This document shows, in pieces, positions 44,401 to 53,432 of a DNA stretch of 64,000 nt; positions within the stretch are counted from its first letter, which is position 1, and the number at the start of each line of letters is the position of its first letter. Made by a program: the position numbers and the translations under genes. The stretch is from Paraburkholderia diazotrophica (GTDB lineage: Bacteria > Pseudomonadota > Gammaproteobacteria > Burkholderiales > Burkholderiaceae). The notes beneath the pieces were generated by a model, which saw only the letters and a list, made by a program, of their open reading frames with translations, was not told the DNA's origin and made no database searches. Location of the stretch: assembly GCF_900108945.1 (NCBI RefSeq), contig NZ_FNYE01000004.1:62001-126000 (forward strand), in the 5' to 3' direction.

Positions 44401-45079
44401 CGCCCTCGGAAATGCACACGCGCGCTTCGTGCGCGGTGAAGTCGTCGGCCGTCATGTACTGCAGCGGATGCGTCGCGACGACAGGCAGCTTCAGCGAAGC
44501 GGCCAGCGCGACCGCATGCTGCACGTACGTCTCGGCGCCCAGCTGCCCGCTGCGTTGCAGTTCGATATAGAACGCGTTCGGAAAGACTTTCGCCCAACGC
44601 GATGCATTGCGCTTGGCGGCTTCCTCGTTGCCCGCCGCGAGCGCGATGCCCACGTCGCCGTGCTGCGCGCCCGACAGCGCAAGCAGTCCCTCGGCGAGGC
44701 CGCTTTCGAGCCACGCCGCCTCGACTTCCGCGCGTCCGCGATACTGGTTCGTGAGCCACGCCTTCGACAGCAGTTCGCACAGGTTCAGATAGCCGGTCTT
44801 GTTCTTGACCAGCAATAGAAGCCGCGAAGGCTTGTCGCGGTCGTCGGGATTCGTGATCCAGACATCGCAGCCCGCAATGGGTTTGACCCCTTTGTCGCGG
44901 GCTTCCTTGTAGAAACGGACGAGACCGAATGCGTTGCCGAGATCGGTGAGCGCGAGTGCGCCCTGACCGTCTTTGGCAGCGGCGGCGACGACGTCGTCGA
45001 GGCGCACGATGCCATCGGCAATCGAGAATTCGGAGTGAACGCGGAGATGGACGAAGCGGGGATCTGACATGGGCGACAT
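41492..45079 (-). CDS. dnaE: DNA polymerase III subunit alpha
   Basis: The replicative polymerase catalytic subunit, 1195 residues. The PHP domain opens [20 protein letters not shown]. Palm aspartates are in [16 protein letters not shown] at about residue 404, with [18 protein letters not shown] just before. The finger region has [17 protein letters not shown], and QAGLFDMG near residue 920 matches the clamp-binding site of E. coli DnaE. An OB fold and C-terminal domain follow. ATG 45079 is chosen for the GGAGGGCAGGG ahead of it; ATG 45070 (MSDPRFVHL) is three codons inside. A Gly-Gln-Asn repeat interrupts the C-terminal domain. Confidence 0.97.
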   Translation of the reverse strand: MSPMSDPRFVHLRVHSEFSIADGIVRLDDVVAAAAKDGQGALALTDLGNAFGLVRFYKEARDKGVKPIAGCDVWITNPDDRDKPSRLLLLVKNKTGYLNLCELLSKAWLTNQYRGRAEVEAAWLESGLAEGLLALSGAQHGDVGIALAAGNEEAAKRNASRWAKVFPNAFYIELQRSGQLGAETYVQHAVALAASLKLPVVATHPLQYMTADDFTAHEARVCISEGDILANPRRQKRFTTDQYFRTQDEMAAMFADIPSALANTVEIAKRCNLTLELGKPKLPLFPTPDGMSLDDYLVQLSKEGLEKRLEQLYPDQAERDAQRETYYARLDFECGTIIKMGFPGYFLIVADFINWAKNNGVPVGPGRGSGAGSLVAYALGITDLDPLRYNLLFERFLNPERVSMPDFDIDFCQHGRDRVIQYVKEKYGADAVSQIATFGTMAAKAAVRDIGRVLDLGYMFTDGVAKLIPFKPGKHVTIADAMKEEPLLQERFDNEDEVHQLLELAQRVEGLTRNVGMHAGGVLIAPGKLTDFCPLYTQGDESGVVSQYDKDDVEAVGLVKFDFLGLTTLTILDWAERYIRRLDPSKENWSLSQVPLDDPASFSILKKANTVAVFQLESRGMQGMLKDAQPDRFEDIIALVALYRPGPMDLIPSFCARKHGRETVEYPDPRVEPVLKETYGIMVYQEQVMQMAQIIGGYSLGGADLLRRAMGKKKPEEMAKHREIFAEGAATNGLTREKSDEIFDLMEKFAGYGFNKSHAAAYALLAYYTAWLKAHHPAEFMAANMSLAMDDTDKVKILFEDCLANKMAVLPPDINLSAYRFEPVAESDGKRSRTIRYGLGAIKGSGQNAIEEILRAREDGPFVDLFDFCNRIDRRIVNRRTIEALIRAGAFDSLHPNRAQLLASVSLAMEAADQASANAMQAGLFDMGDAPSQGHELVDEPVWPDKRRLQEEKTALGFYLSGHLFDAYKDEVRRFVRQKIGELKEGRDKLVAGVIVSLRTQMTQRGKMLIALLDDGTGQCEVTVFNEQFEAHKQLFKEDELLVVQGQARNDAFTGGIRFTVDTPMDLGRARTRYAQAVKVRMNGNADAHALRRVLEAHCAKPEDAESAAPAAASSRSGRGGQYGQNGQNGQNGDMGRGQRPSAPMPNGLAVQIVYRSDNAEGEVRLGDAWRVKPTDELLAALRNEFSGSAIEIVY

Positions 45080-45361
45080 TGTAACCCTGCCCTCCCGAAA
45101 ATTTTCGGCAAAACGGCCCTGAACCGGCCCGTTGGCCATCCGGCCAGGCGGGCTCGCGCGTGGCGCTTTTACGGCGGCGATCCGCGCGCATGTAGGTCGG
45201 CCATTCGGGCTATTCGCGCGCAAGTCAATATGCCGCCCGGCAGATTGCGAAGCGATCCGCAGGATGAGGGATAATACGGACTCGCACCAATTCCCCGCCG
45301 TACACGTGCTGCGCCCGCCATCGACGCGCGCCGGGGCACGGCGCTTTATCGCTGGACCAGC
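45080..45361. other. Divergent spacer between dnaE and trhO with candidate promoter
   Basis: On the plus strand TTGCGA (45245-45250) and GATAAT (45270-45275), 19 nt apart, form a plausible promoter for trhO, about 87 bp before its ATG. Nothing comparable is clear for dnaE. No gene is seen in the 282 bp. Confidence 0.4.
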
Positions 45362-46234
45362 ATGAATATCCTGAATCTCTCGGCCTACCAGTTCTCGACG
45401 CTCGACAAGACGGTCGAATGGCGGCCGCTCGTCACCGCCCGCTGCAACGAGCTCGGCTTGCGCGGCACGATCCTGCTCGCGCCGGAAGGCATCAACCTGT
45501 TTATCGCCGGTGAAATCGCGCAAGTGCGCGAGTTCATCGACTACGTCCGTCATGACCCTCTGTTCGAGGGCAAATTCGCCGAGCTTCAGTTCAAGGAAAG
45601 CCTGTCGGAGACGCAGCCGTTCCGCCGGATGCTCGTCAAGCTCAAGCGCGAAATCATCACGATGAAGAAGCCGGCCATCAAGCCGGAACTGGGCCGCGCG
45701 CCCGCCGTCGATGCGCGCAGGCTCAAGATGTGGCTCGACCGCGGTCACGACGACGCGGGCCGCCCCGTCGTGATGCTCGACACGCGCAATGCGTTCGAAG
45801 TCGATGTCGGCACGTTCGACAACGCGCTCGATTACCGCATCACGAAGTTCAGCGAATTTCCGGCTGTGATCGAGCGGAACCGCGCGGACCTCGAAGGCAA
45901 GACGGTCGTATCGTTTTGCACGGGCGGCATTCGCTGCGAGAAGGCGGCGATCCACATGAAGGATGTCGGCATCGAAAACGTCTACCAGCTGGAAGGCGGC
46001 ATCCTGAAGTACTTCGAGGAAGTGGGCGGCGCGCACTACAACGGCGAGTGCTTCGTGTTCGACTATCGCACCTCGCTCGATCCGAGTCTGCAGCCGACGG
46101 CCACCGTGCAGTGCTTCGGCTGCCGCAGCGTCGTCACGCCGGAAGACCAGAAATCGCCGTACTACGTGCCGGGCAAGACCTGCACCGCCTGTCATCCGCA
46201 AGCGCAACACGCCAGCGCAGCGCGCGCGGCGTAA
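45362..46234 (+). CDS. trhO: Oxygen-dependent tRNA uridine(34) hydroxylase TrhO (rhodanese-like)
   Basis: A 290-residue protein of the YceA/TrhO family. The N-terminal acylphosphatase-like domain has [12 protein letters not shown]. The rhodanese domain has [20 protein letters not shown] and the active loop [16 protein letters not shown] with Cys near residue 186. The C terminus adds Cys pairs CFGC and CTAC, a likely zinc site. The enzyme hydroxylates U34 of certain tRNAs, an early step to 5-methoxy- or carboxymethoxyuridine. It is followed closely by gluQRS, another tRNA anticodon modifier. Confidence 0.93.
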   Translation: MNILNLSAYQFSTLDKTVEWRPLVTARCNELGLRGTILLAPEGINLFIAGEIAQVREFIDYVRHDPLFEGKFAELQFKESLSETQPFRRMLVKLKREIITMKKPAIKPELGRAPAVDARRLKMWLDRGHDDAGRPVVMLDTRNAFEVDVGTFDNALDYRITKFSEFPAVIERNRADLEGKTVVSFCTGGIRCEKAAIHMKDVGIENVYQLEGGILKYFEEVGGAHYNGECFVFDYRTSLDPSLQPTATVQCFGCRSVVTPEDQKSPYYVPGKTCTACHPQAQHASAARAA

Positions 46235-46278
46235 CCCGCGCGCGCACGCCGTGATGGCTCGATGCTGACGTTCGCTGC

Positions 46279-47160
46279 ATGACAGCCTATCGCGGACGTT
46301 TCGCCCCGTCGCCGACCGGCCCGCTGCATTTCGGTTCGCTGGTCAGCGCGCTCGCAAGCTGGCTCGACGCGCGCGCGCATCGCGGTACGTGGCTCGTGCG
46401 GATCGAAGACATCGACGGTCCGCGCACCGTCCCCGGCGCGGCAGAAGATATTCTCGAAACACTTGCGCGCTTCGGCATGGTCGCCGACGAGCCGCCCGTC
46501 TGGCAAAGCCGGCGCATGCCGCTTTATCAGCGGGAATTCGAACGCCTGCAATCGACAGGGCTCGTTTATCCGTGCGGCTGCACGCGCAAGGAGATCGCCG
46601 ATTCGCTCGTGCACGCGCATGCGCGCCATACGACGCTCGCCTATCCCGGCACCTGCCGCAACGGCCTGAACGGCAAGCCCGCGCGCGCATGGCGATTGCG
46701 CGTGCCCGACGGCGATGCCGCCATCGTTACGTTCGACGATCGCTGGCAAGGCCCGCAGACGCAGAATCTCGCGACGGAAGTCGGCGATTTCGTCTTGCGC
46801 CGGGCCGACGATCAGTGGGCGTATCAACTGGCCGTCGTCGTCGACGATGCGGATCAGCGCATCACGCATGTCGTGCGTGGCGCGGATCTGCTCGACTCGA
46901 CGGCGCGTCAGATCTATCTGCAACAGTGCCTGCGCGCGCCGACGCCCTCTTATCTTCACGTGCCCGTCGTCACGAATGCCGACGGAGAAAAGCTCAGCAA
47001 GCAGACGGGCGCATTTGCGCTCGACGCAAGCCGGCCGCTCGTCGCGCTCAACGACGCGGCGTTGCATCTGGGGCTGAAGCCGAGCGGGACGGCTGCGTTG
47101 TCGCGGGAAGCGTTTTACGCCGAAGCGATCGGGGCGTGGTCGGAGCGCTTGAAACGCTGA
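46279..47160 (+). CDS. gluQ: Glutamyl-Q tRNA(Asp) synthetase
   Basis: A 293-residue truncated glutamyl-tRNA synthetase. It has the class I sequence [20 protein letters not shown] (HIGH equivalent HFGS), RIEDIDGPR, a Cys-rich zinc region [10 protein letters not shown] with TCRN, and the KMSKS variant KLSKQTG near residue 240. It lacks the anticodon-binding domain. GluQRS attaches glutamate to the queuosine base of tRNA(Asp). It begins 44 bp after trhO, so the two tRNA-modifying genes may share a transcript, closed by a strong terminator downstream. Confidence 0.94.
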   Translation: MTAYRGRFAPSPTGPLHFGSLVSALASWLDARAHRGTWLVRIEDIDGPRTVPGAAEDILETLARFGMVADEPPVWQSRRMPLYQREFERLQSTGLVYPCGCTRKEIADSLVHAHARHTTLAYPGTCRNGLNGKPARAWRLRVPDGDAAIVTFDDRWQGPQTQNLATEVGDFVLRRADDQWAYQLAVVVDDADQRITHVVRGADLLDSTARQIYLQQCLRAPTPSYLHVPVVTNADGEKLSKQTGAFALDASRPLVALNDAALHLGLKPSGTAALSREAFYAEAIGAWSERLKR

Positions 47161-47198
47161 CGCGTCCCGCGCGGTGCGATGAAGAGCATGAAGAGAAA

Positions 47199-47230
47199 TG
47201 AAAACGGCGCCAGCAATGGCGCCGTTTTCA
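47199..47230. terminator. Bidirectional rho-independent terminator between gluQ and rhlE
   Basis: TGAAAACGGCGCCA, loop GCAA, TGGCGCCGTTTTCA: a perfect 14-bp stem with a stable GNRA-type tetraloop. The AT-rich base gives a U run in either reading, so it can end both the plus-strand gluQ transcript and the minus-strand rhlE transcript. Confidence 0.88.
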
Positions 47231-47274
47231 GCCAGTCTCGCCGCTCAGCGTGCCGCCGATGGCGTTAAGCGATA

Positions 47275-48729
47275 TCAGTTCGAAGAGGTCGTCTTGCGCG
47301 GCATCCCGAAACCGCCCAGCAGCGCAGCGAGCGGCTGTTTCGAAGCCGGCTTCTGCGGCGCGGCCGGCGCCTCTTCGCGCTTGGCGGAAGCGGACACGGC
47401 CGAAGGCGACGGCTCGTACGGCTTGAAGAAGAAATCGTCGACGGGCTGCTGACGATGATGCGCCCCATGCGACGGACGCTCGTGCGCACCCGTCGTGCGA
47501 CGGCGGCTACGGTCGTCGCGGTCGCGCCGCGAGCCGCGCTCGTCGTGGTGATGACGCACAGGCGTATCGACGGCGAGACGCTGCACGTCCAGCGGACGCT
47601 TGATCAGCTTCTCGATGTCGGCGAGCTGCTTGCGCTCGTTCGGGCTGAATAGCGACAGCGCGTCGCCCGATGCGCCCGCGCGGCCCGTCCGGCCGATCCG
47701 GTGCACGTAGTCTTCGGCGTTGAACGGCAGATCGAAGTTGATCACGGCAGGCAGTTCCGCGATGTCGAGACCGCGTGCCGCCACATCCGTCGCCACCAGC
47801 GCTTCGATTTCGCCGCGCTTGAACGCGTCGAGCGCCTGCATCCGTTCGCTTTGGGTGCGGTCGCCGTGAATCGCGGTCGCGACCACGCCGTCGCGTTCCA
47901 GCTGGCGCGCGAGACGGCTCGCGCCGATCTTGCTATTGCAGAACACGATCACCTGCTTGAGGCTGCGTTCGCGGATCAGTTGCACGACAGCGCCCGTCTT
48001 GTCGCCCTCGGCCACTTCGTAGACGATCTGCGTGACGTTGGTCGCCGTCGAGTTGCTGCGCGCGACTTCGATCGTCTGCGGGTCGCGCAGATAAGTAGAC
48101 GCGAGCTTCTTGATTTCGGGCGAAAAGGTCGCCGAGAAGAGCAGTGTCTGGCGCTCGCTCGGCAGCAGGTTCAGGATGCGCTGCAGATCGGGCAGGAAGC
48201 CCATGTCGAGCATGCGGTCGGCTTCGTCGAGCACGAGCATTTGCACCTGGCCGAGATTGGCCGTCTTCTGCTGCACGTGGTCGAGCAGGCGCCCCGGCGT
48301 CGCGATCAGGATTTCGACGCCGCGCCGCAGTTCCGCCGATTGCGGATTCATGTCGACGCCGCCGAATACGACGGCACTGCGCAGCGCCGTGTGCTTCGCG
48401 TACGACTGCACGTTCGCGGCGACCTGGTCGGCGAGTTCGCGCGTCGGCGTGAGGATCAGCGCGCGGACGGGGTGGCGCGCGGGCGACGCGCTCGTGTTCG
48501 CGAGCGGCAGCAGGCGCTGGATGATCGGCAGCGAGAAGCCCGCTGTCTTGCCCGTGCCTGTCTGCGCGGCGCCCATCACGTCCCGGCCGCCCAGCACGAC
48601 GGGAATCGCCTTGGCCTGGATCGGCGTCGGCGTCGTGTATCCCTGTTCCGCGATGGCTTTGAGGATGTCGGCGTGAAGACCGAACTGGTCGAAGGTCACG
48701 GTGCTGGGCGTGGTTGCTGTGTCGGACAT
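47275..48729 (-). CDS. rhlE: DEAD-box ATP-dependent RNA helicase (RhlE-type)
   Basis: A 484-residue helicase. In order: F and Q motif (TFDQFGL, TPTPIQAKAIP), Walker A GAAQTGTGKTAG, PTRELA, TPGRLLDHV, DEAD in LVLDEADRMLDMGF, SAT, then VIFCNSKIG, ATDVAARGLDI and HRIGRTGRAG. A basic, His- and Arg-rich tail of about 110 residues follows (VRHHHDERGSRRDRDD). It unwinds structured RNA in ribosome assembly, mRNA decay and cold adaptation. ATG 48729 is chosen; the frame beyond has no helicase features. The transcript appears to have a long structured leader. Confidence 0.93.
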   Translation of the reverse strand: MSDTATTPSTVTFDQFGLHADILKAIAEQGYTTPTPIQAKAIPVVLGGRDVMGAAQTGTGKTAGFSLPIIQRLLPLANTSASPARHPVRALILTPTRELADQVAANVQSYAKHTALRSAVVFGGVDMNPQSAELRRGVEILIATPGRLLDHVQQKTANLGQVQMLVLDEADRMLDMGFLPDLQRILNLLPSERQTLLFSATFSPEIKKLASTYLRDPQTIEVARSNSTATNVTQIVYEVAEGDKTGAVVQLIRERSLKQVIVFCNSKIGASRLARQLERDGVVATAIHGDRTQSERMQALDAFKRGEIEALVATDVAARGLDIAELPAVINFDLPFNAEDYVHRIGRTGRAGASGDALSLFSPNERKQLADIEKLIKRPLDVQRLAVDTPVRHHHDERGSRRDRDDRSRRRTTGAHERPSHGAHHRQQPVDDFFFKPYEPSPSAVSASAKREEAPAAPQKPASKQPLAALLGGFGMPRKTTSSN

Positions 48730-49207
48730 GGTGGCTTTCGCTAAAAATGCGCTTGGGCGGAACCGCTTGCGCGTTGCCAAAGGCGGGCGCCCGGGCGTCC
48801 GCTCAAACTCTCTTGCAGCTTCTTCTGCAGCGGCCGGGGCCGCGGAGGGCATCAGGATGAAGGCGGAGCCACGGCGTCCATCACAAGACCCGCCCTTGGT
48901 ATCACCAGATACCAGTATCGGCAGGCAGGCATGCGGCCGGCTCCGGCCGGCGGAAACATCCGCCGGAAAGGCCGGTATTGTAGCACTTCGGCTTCTGGCC
49001 TGTTCTTGTGGGACACCGGCCTGCGTCGCCCGGGGACGGCCGCGCCATCGCCCGGCGCGACGCCCGGCGCGAGCGGAACGGAGCGGACGTGTCCGACGCG
49101 GGCAGCGTAGACGGCGAACGAGTCAATCCGGTGACAGCCGCCTGACATGCGAATGAAGCGGCAAACAGCCCGCGTCATGCGCAGCCGCCCTCGTTCCTCA
49201 CCCGACC
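48730..49207 (-). promoter_or_regulatory. Long spacer and structured 5' leader of rhlE
   Basis: No gene fits in these 478 bp. On the minus strand an extended -10, TGCTACAAT (48977-48985), predicts a leader of about 240 nt. It carries two perfect hairpins: a 20-nt one at 48947-48966 (stem CCGGCGGA) and one at 48897-48914 (stem TGGTATC, loop 4). Long structured leaders are known on cold-induced helicase mRNAs, so control by temperature or by the helicase itself is possible. The part from 48990 to 49207 shows nothing. Confidence 0.45.
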
Positions 49208-50644
49208 TCACCACGTCTCGCGCATCACCATCAGGCGCAGTTCCGTCATGTCCTCGATCGCGTAGCGGATGCCTTCGCGCCCGAGGCCCGAGTCCTTCAC
49301 GCCGCCATACGGCATATTGTCGACGCGGAACGACGGCACATCATTGATGACCACGCCGCCTACTTCCAGTTCGTCCCACGCCTGATGCGCGTGCGCGAGC
49401 GAATCGGTGAAGACGCCCGCCTGCAATCCGAAATCGCTGTCGTTGACGGTTGCGAGCGCGCTTTTGAAATCGTCGAACTTTTCGAGAATTGCGACGGGCC
49501 CGAACGCCTCCTTACGGTACAGATCGGTGTCGCGCCCGACGTTTTCGAGCAGCGTCGCTTCGAACATCGCGCCGTCCACGTTGCCGCCCGCAACGATCTT
49601 CGCGCCCGCCTTCACCGCGCCGTCCATCCAGCCCGCGAGCCGCCGCGATTCGGACTCGGAGATCATGGGCCCGACGAAGGTCTTTTCGTCCTTCGGGTCG
49701 CCCATCTTCAGCGATTTCGTCTTCGCGATCAGCTTCTCGCGCAGCGCGTCGTATAGCGATGCGTGCGCGAGAATCCGCTGCACGCCGATGCAGCTTTGTC
49801 CCGACTGATAGAACGCGCCGAACGCGAGCCGGTCGACGACATAATCGAGCTTGTCGCGCTGATCGCCATCGACGATCGCGGCCGCGTTGCCGCCCAGCTC
49901 CAGGATCACCTTCTTCTTGCCCGCCTTCGCCTTCAGGTCCCAGCCGACAGCAGGCGAGCCCGTGAACGACAGCAGCCTGAAGCGCTCGTCGGTGGTAAAG
50001 AGATCGGCGCCGTCGCGATGCGCGGGCAGGATCGAGAAAGCGCCCTTCGGCAGATCGGTTTCCGCGAGCACCTCGCCGATGATCAGCGCGCCGATTGGCG
50101 TGCGGCTCGCCGGCTTGAGCACGAACGGCACGCCCGCCGCAAGCGCCGGCGCGACCTTGTGCGCAGCGAGGTTCAACGGAAAGTTGAACGGCGAGATGAA
50201 CGAGCATGGCCCGATGGGCACGCGCTTCACATACGCGTGATAGCCCTTCGCGCGCTGCGAGATTTCGAGGTTGACGATCTCGCCGTCGATGCGCACCGAT
50301 TCTTCCGCCGCGACCTTGAACGTATCGATCAGGCGCGTGACTTCGCCGCGCGAATCGTTGATCGGCTTGCCTGCCTCGATGCACAGCGCCATCGCGAGTT
50401 CGTCGAAGCGCTCGCGAAAGCGCTTCACGCAATGTTCGAGCACCGCCTGGCGCTTGAACGGCGGAAACGCGCGCAACTCGGGCATCGCGGCGACCGCGAG
50501 GCCGATGGCCTTGTCGATCGCCGCCGCGTCGGCGAGCGCGACGCGCGTGGCGACTTCGCCGCTGAACTTGTCGGTGACTTCGAGATCGGTGTTCGCGGCT
50601 ACCGCGACGTTCGCGAGGTAGTACGGGTAACTCTTCTGCAACAT
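49208..50644 (-). CDS. NAD(P)-dependent aldehyde dehydrogenase family protein
   Basis: A 478-residue ALDH. It has FISPFNFPLNLAAHKVAPAL and KPASRTPIGA for the cofactor, the Glu motif VILELGGNAA, and the nucleophile in YQSGQSCIGVQR. FGPVAILEKFDDF and PYGGVKDSGLGREG complete the signature. It is near the group that includes glyceraldehyde-3-phosphate, lactaldehyde and phosphonoacetaldehyde dehydrogenases; the aldehyde is not known. It follows the acetolactate synthase-like gene by about 90 bp on the same strand, so the lyase may supply its substrate. Confidence 0.92.
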   Translation of the reverse strand: MLQKSYPYYLANVAVAANTDLEVTDKFSGEVATRVALADAAAIDKAIGLAVAAMPELRAFPPFKRQAVLEHCVKRFRERFDELAMALCIEAGKPINDSRGEVTRLIDTFKVAAEESVRIDGEIVNLEISQRAKGYHAYVKRVPIGPCSFISPFNFPLNLAAHKVAPALAAGVPFVLKPASRTPIGALIIGEVLAETDLPKGAFSILPAHRDGADLFTTDERFRLLSFTGSPAVGWDLKAKAGKKKVILELGGNAAAIVDGDQRDKLDYVVDRLAFGAFYQSGQSCIGVQRILAHASLYDALREKLIAKTKSLKMGDPKDEKTFVGPMISESESRRLAGWMDGAVKAGAKIVAGGNVDGAMFEATLLENVGRDTDLYRKEAFGPVAILEKFDDFKSALATVNDSDFGLQAGVFTDSLAHAHQAWDELEVGGVVINDVPSFRVDNMPYGGVKDSGLGREGIRYAIEDMTELRLMVMRETW

Positions 50645-50731
50645 GACACGTTCTCCTTGATCCGATCAAAGGAGCGCAGCAACGGCCGTTCCGCATCCGC
50701 CGCGCCGCGCGCCGGGGAAAGCGGCGACACG

Positions 50732-52384
50732 TCAAAGCTGCGCCGACAGCCGCTTGATCTCGCGATTGAGCACGCGCTCGTTGTCCGAGTAGTCGATGGG
50801 CACGTCGATCACATGCACGCCGGGCGTCGCGAAGCACTCGCGCACGAGCGGCGCGAATTCGGCCGCCGACGCGATCCGGTGTCCTTGCGCGCCATAGCTC
50901 TTCGCGTAATCGACGAAATCGGGGTTCTTGAGCGTCATCCCGTAGTCGGGGAAATTCATGTTCTCCTGCTTCCAGCGGATCATGCCGAACGCGTCGTCGC
51001 GCAGGATCAGCACGACGAGGTCGAGCTTCAGGCGCACGGCCGTCTCGAGTTCCTGCGAGTTCATCATGAAGCCGCCGTCGCCGCACACGGCCATCACCTT
51101 GCGCTCGGGCAGCACGATCTTCGTCGCGATCGCCGACGGCAGCCCCGCACCCATCGACGCGAGCGCATTGTCGAGCAGCAGCGAGTTCGGCTCGTGCGCG
51201 CGGTAGTAGCGCGCGAACCAGATCTTGTACATGCCGTTGTCGAGACAGATGATGCCGTCGACGGGCATCGTCTCGTACACGTCGTTGACGATGCGCACCG
51301 GGTACATCGGGAAGCGGTCGTCGTGCTGGCCCTTCACGAGATGCGCTTCGAAATGCTCCTTGATCTCCTTGAAGCGCGCGAAGTCCCAATGCTCGCCCTT
51401 GCCCTGCAACGCCTCCTTCATTTGCCACACGGCATTCGCGATATCGCCGACCACTTCGATCTGCGGGAAGTACACGGGGTCCACTTCCGCGCCGAGAAAG
51501 TTGACGTGAATCACCGTCTTCTCGCCGGCATCGGCGCCGCGCATGAAGAACGGCGGCTTTTCGATCACGTCGTGGCCGACGTTGATGATGCAGTCCGCGT
51601 GATCGATCGCGCGGTGCACGAAGTCGCCGTCCGACAGCGTCGCGTTGCCGAGCCACAGCGGATGCGATTCGTCGATCACGCCCTTGCCCATCTGCGTCGT
51701 AAAGAACGGAATGCCGATCTGGTCGACGAATTCGCGCAACATCTTGCGTGTGGTCTTGCGGTTGCCGCCCGCGCCGATCATCAGGATCGGATGCTTCGCG
51801 TCGGCGATGGCCTTCACCGCGCGCTCGACGGCTTTCTCTTCGGCGACGGGCCGGCGGCTGTAGCTCTTCGGAATCGGCTTGCCGTCACCCTCTTCATGCG
51901 CGACGTCCTCGGGCAGTTCCAGATGCGTGGCGCCCGGGCGCTCTTCTTCGGCCTGGCGGAACGCCTCGCGCACCGACGCGGGAATATTGCCGATCGACAC
52001 GATCTGCCGCGTGTACTTGGTGAGCGGCTCCATCATCCGCACGACATCGACGATCTGGAAGTGGCCCTGCTTGCTCGACTTGATCGGCTTCTGGCCCGTG
52101 ACCATCAGCATCGGCATGCCGCCTAGCTGTGCGTACGCGGCCGCTGTCACGAAGTTGGTCGCGCCCGGACCGAGCGTCGCCAGGCAGACGCCCGTGCGGC
52201 CCGTGAGGCGGCCATAGGTCGCGGCCATGAAACCGGCCGCCTGTTCGTGGCGGGTGAGGACGAGCCTGATCCGGGAGCGGCGCAGCGATTCGAGGAGATC
52301 GAGATTTTCTTCGCCGGGAATGCCGAACACGTACTCGACGCCTTCTGCCTCCAGCGATTTGACGAACAGATCCGATGCTTTCAT
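50732..52384 (-). CDS. Acetolactate synthase large-subunit family, ThDP-dependent enzyme
   Basis: A 550-residue thiamine diphosphate enzyme. YVFGIPGEENLDLLESL, the catalytic Glu in LTRHEQAAGFMA, GPGATNFVTAAAYA, and the ThDP/metal site GDGGFMMNSQELETAV are clear. It lacks the FAD-loop hallmarks I would look for, and no small regulatory subunit gene is adjacent, so it may be a catabolic acetolactate synthase or another carboligase rather than the isoleucine/valine pathway enzyme. It is probably co-transcribed with the aldehyde dehydrogenase. Confidence 0.88.
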   Translation of the reverse strand: MKASDLFVKSLEAEGVEYVFGIPGEENLDLLESLRRSRIRLVLTRHEQAAGFMAATYGRLTGRTGVCLATLGPGATNFVTAAAYAQLGGMPMLMVTGQKPIKSSKQGHFQIVDVVRMMEPLTKYTRQIVSIGNIPASVREAFRQAEEERPGATHLELPEDVAHEEGDGKPIPKSYSRRPVAEEKAVERAVKAIADAKHPILMIGAGGNRKTTRKMLREFVDQIGIPFFTTQMGKGVIDESHPLWLGNATLSDGDFVHRAIDHADCIINVGHDVIEKPPFFMRGADAGEKTVIHVNFLGAEVDPVYFPQIEVVGDIANAVWQMKEALQGKGEHWDFARFKEIKEHFEAHLVKGQHDDRFPMYPVRIVNDVYETMPVDGIICLDNGMYKIWFARYYRAHEPNSLLLDNALASMGAGLPSAIATKIVLPERKVMAVCGDGGFMMNSQELETAVRLKLDLVVLILRDDAFGMIRWKQENMNFPDYGMTLKNPDFVDYAKSYGAQGHRIASAAEFAPLVRECFATPGVHVIDVPIDYSDNERVLNREIKRLSAQL

Positions 52385-52694
52385 GGGAAGTCTCGCTTGA
52401 CGAACGCAGACCACGTCACCGTTGCGGCGCGCGGACAAGGATGATCGAAAACGATGACAGCCGCGCAACGGCATCAGAAGGAGGCGCGGCTCGTGTGTCG
52501 CAGACAGCTTACTCCGGGTGGGGAAATCGTGTCGGCGTGCGTCCGCGGTGCGTGGGGCAGGCCGTGAACGATGAGCGAGCACACGTGATGTGCGAGGGAA
52601 TCCACAAGAACGAGGGTCGGGCCCGGCACCCGGCGCGAGCAAGCGCTGCGCCGAACGACATCAGCAACACGTTAGCCGCGCGTCAGCGCACGAG
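52385..52694. other. Spacer between the acetolactate synthase-like gene and the MliC-family gene
   Basis: About 310 bp without a supported gene. I see no promoter box, hairpin or repeat that stands out. It must hold the promoter of the acetolactate synthase-like gene on the minus strand. Confidence 0.4.
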
Positions 52695-53066
52695 TCAGCG
52701 CACGATCGTCACGCAATCGGACAACATCGGCGGCGCATTCTCTCCGAGCATCGCGTCGTACAGCGTGGCCTGCGGGCCTTTCGTCCACCACGTATAGCTC
52801 GCCGCCTGATACTTCGCACCCGATCCCGACAGCACGTTGACGAACAGCATCTGCTTGCCCTTGACGGGCAGGATCGCGAAGCTCTGTCCGTTGCTCGTGT
52901 TCAGATACGTGACCTGCAGAATGCGTCCCGTCGCACAGGTGTATTTCTGCGTGACGCGATGCGTGGTCCTGATGTCCGGCAGCGGCATCAAGTCCGCAGC
53001 GCGGGCCGCGCCCGATACGGCGGCGATCGTCAGCAAGCCCATCAACGCACACTGCCTCATGCTCAT
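52695..53066 (-). CDS. Secreted MliC-family protein (C-type lysozyme inhibitor-like)
   Basis: A 123-residue exported protein. The first 24 residues form a signal peptide (CALMGLLTIAAVSGAARA, then AD). The mature part has YTCATGRILQVTYLN, FAILPVKGKQMLFVNVLSGS and YTWWTKGPQATLYDA, the MliC beta-barrel pattern with a conserved SGSGAKY loop. Two Cys (TCATG and DCVTI) could pair. MliC proteins block host or competitor C-type lysozyme in the periplasm. There is no lipobox. ATG 53066 has GAGG 6 nt upstream; the frame is open further, but those residues are not signal-like. Confidence 0.85.
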   Translation of the reverse strand: MSMRQCALMGLLTIAAVSGAARAADLMPLPDIRTTHRVTQKYTCATGRILQVTYLNTSNGQSFAILPVKGKQMLFVNVLSGSGAKYQAASYTWWTKGPQATLYDAMLGENAPPMLSDCVTIVR

Positions 53067-53180
53067 CGAAAGCCTCGTTTTTGGATGACGCAGCGACGCC
53101 GCTTTTCCCACTGCTGTTCCCATCATTTTTGCGGCCATCATCGCGCGGCGGGCCGCTGACGCGCGCGATTCAAACACGGT

Positions 53181-53396
53181 TCAAGGATCGATCACGTCGG
53201 CGCATGCGTCCGTCGGCGCGGCGGCCGCATGGCCGACCACGGGCACGATCTTCAGCCCCGCCGACGCAATCCGGCACGGCGCGGCGGCAAGGCCGCAGCC
53301 GCTCAGCGTCGCCATCAACGCGACGGCCGATGCGAGCAGCGCGGCTCGCCGCACGAGTCCGCCGCATTGCACACCACCTGCCCGTTTCGCTTTCAC
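53181..53396 (-). CDS. Small lipoprotein (DUF6726-like)
   Basis: A 71-residue protein. A signal peptide (AALLASAVALMATLSGCG) ends in the lipobox LSGC at about residue 34. The short mature part, LAAAPCRIASAGLKIVPVVG, is followed by DACADVIDP and looks very conserved in style, matching what I recall as DUF6726 in Burkholderia. It should be lipid-anchored in the cell envelope. Function unknown. It lies between the MliC gene and purT on the same strand. Confidence 0.82.
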   Translation of the reverse strand: MKAKRAGGVQCGGLVRRAALLASAVALMATLSGCGLAAAPCRIASAGLKIVPVVGHAAAAPTDACADVIDP

Positions 53397-53432
53397 GCGC
53401 TGCTCCTCACCTGCGCCGCATCTACGTACCGA

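Noticed and set aside
41786..44818. A 1010-codon open frame antisense to dnaE
   Set aside because: It mirrors dnaE, which has every expected motif. Long antisense frames are a normal effect of GC-rich codon choice; the product is Arg/His-rich with no domain.
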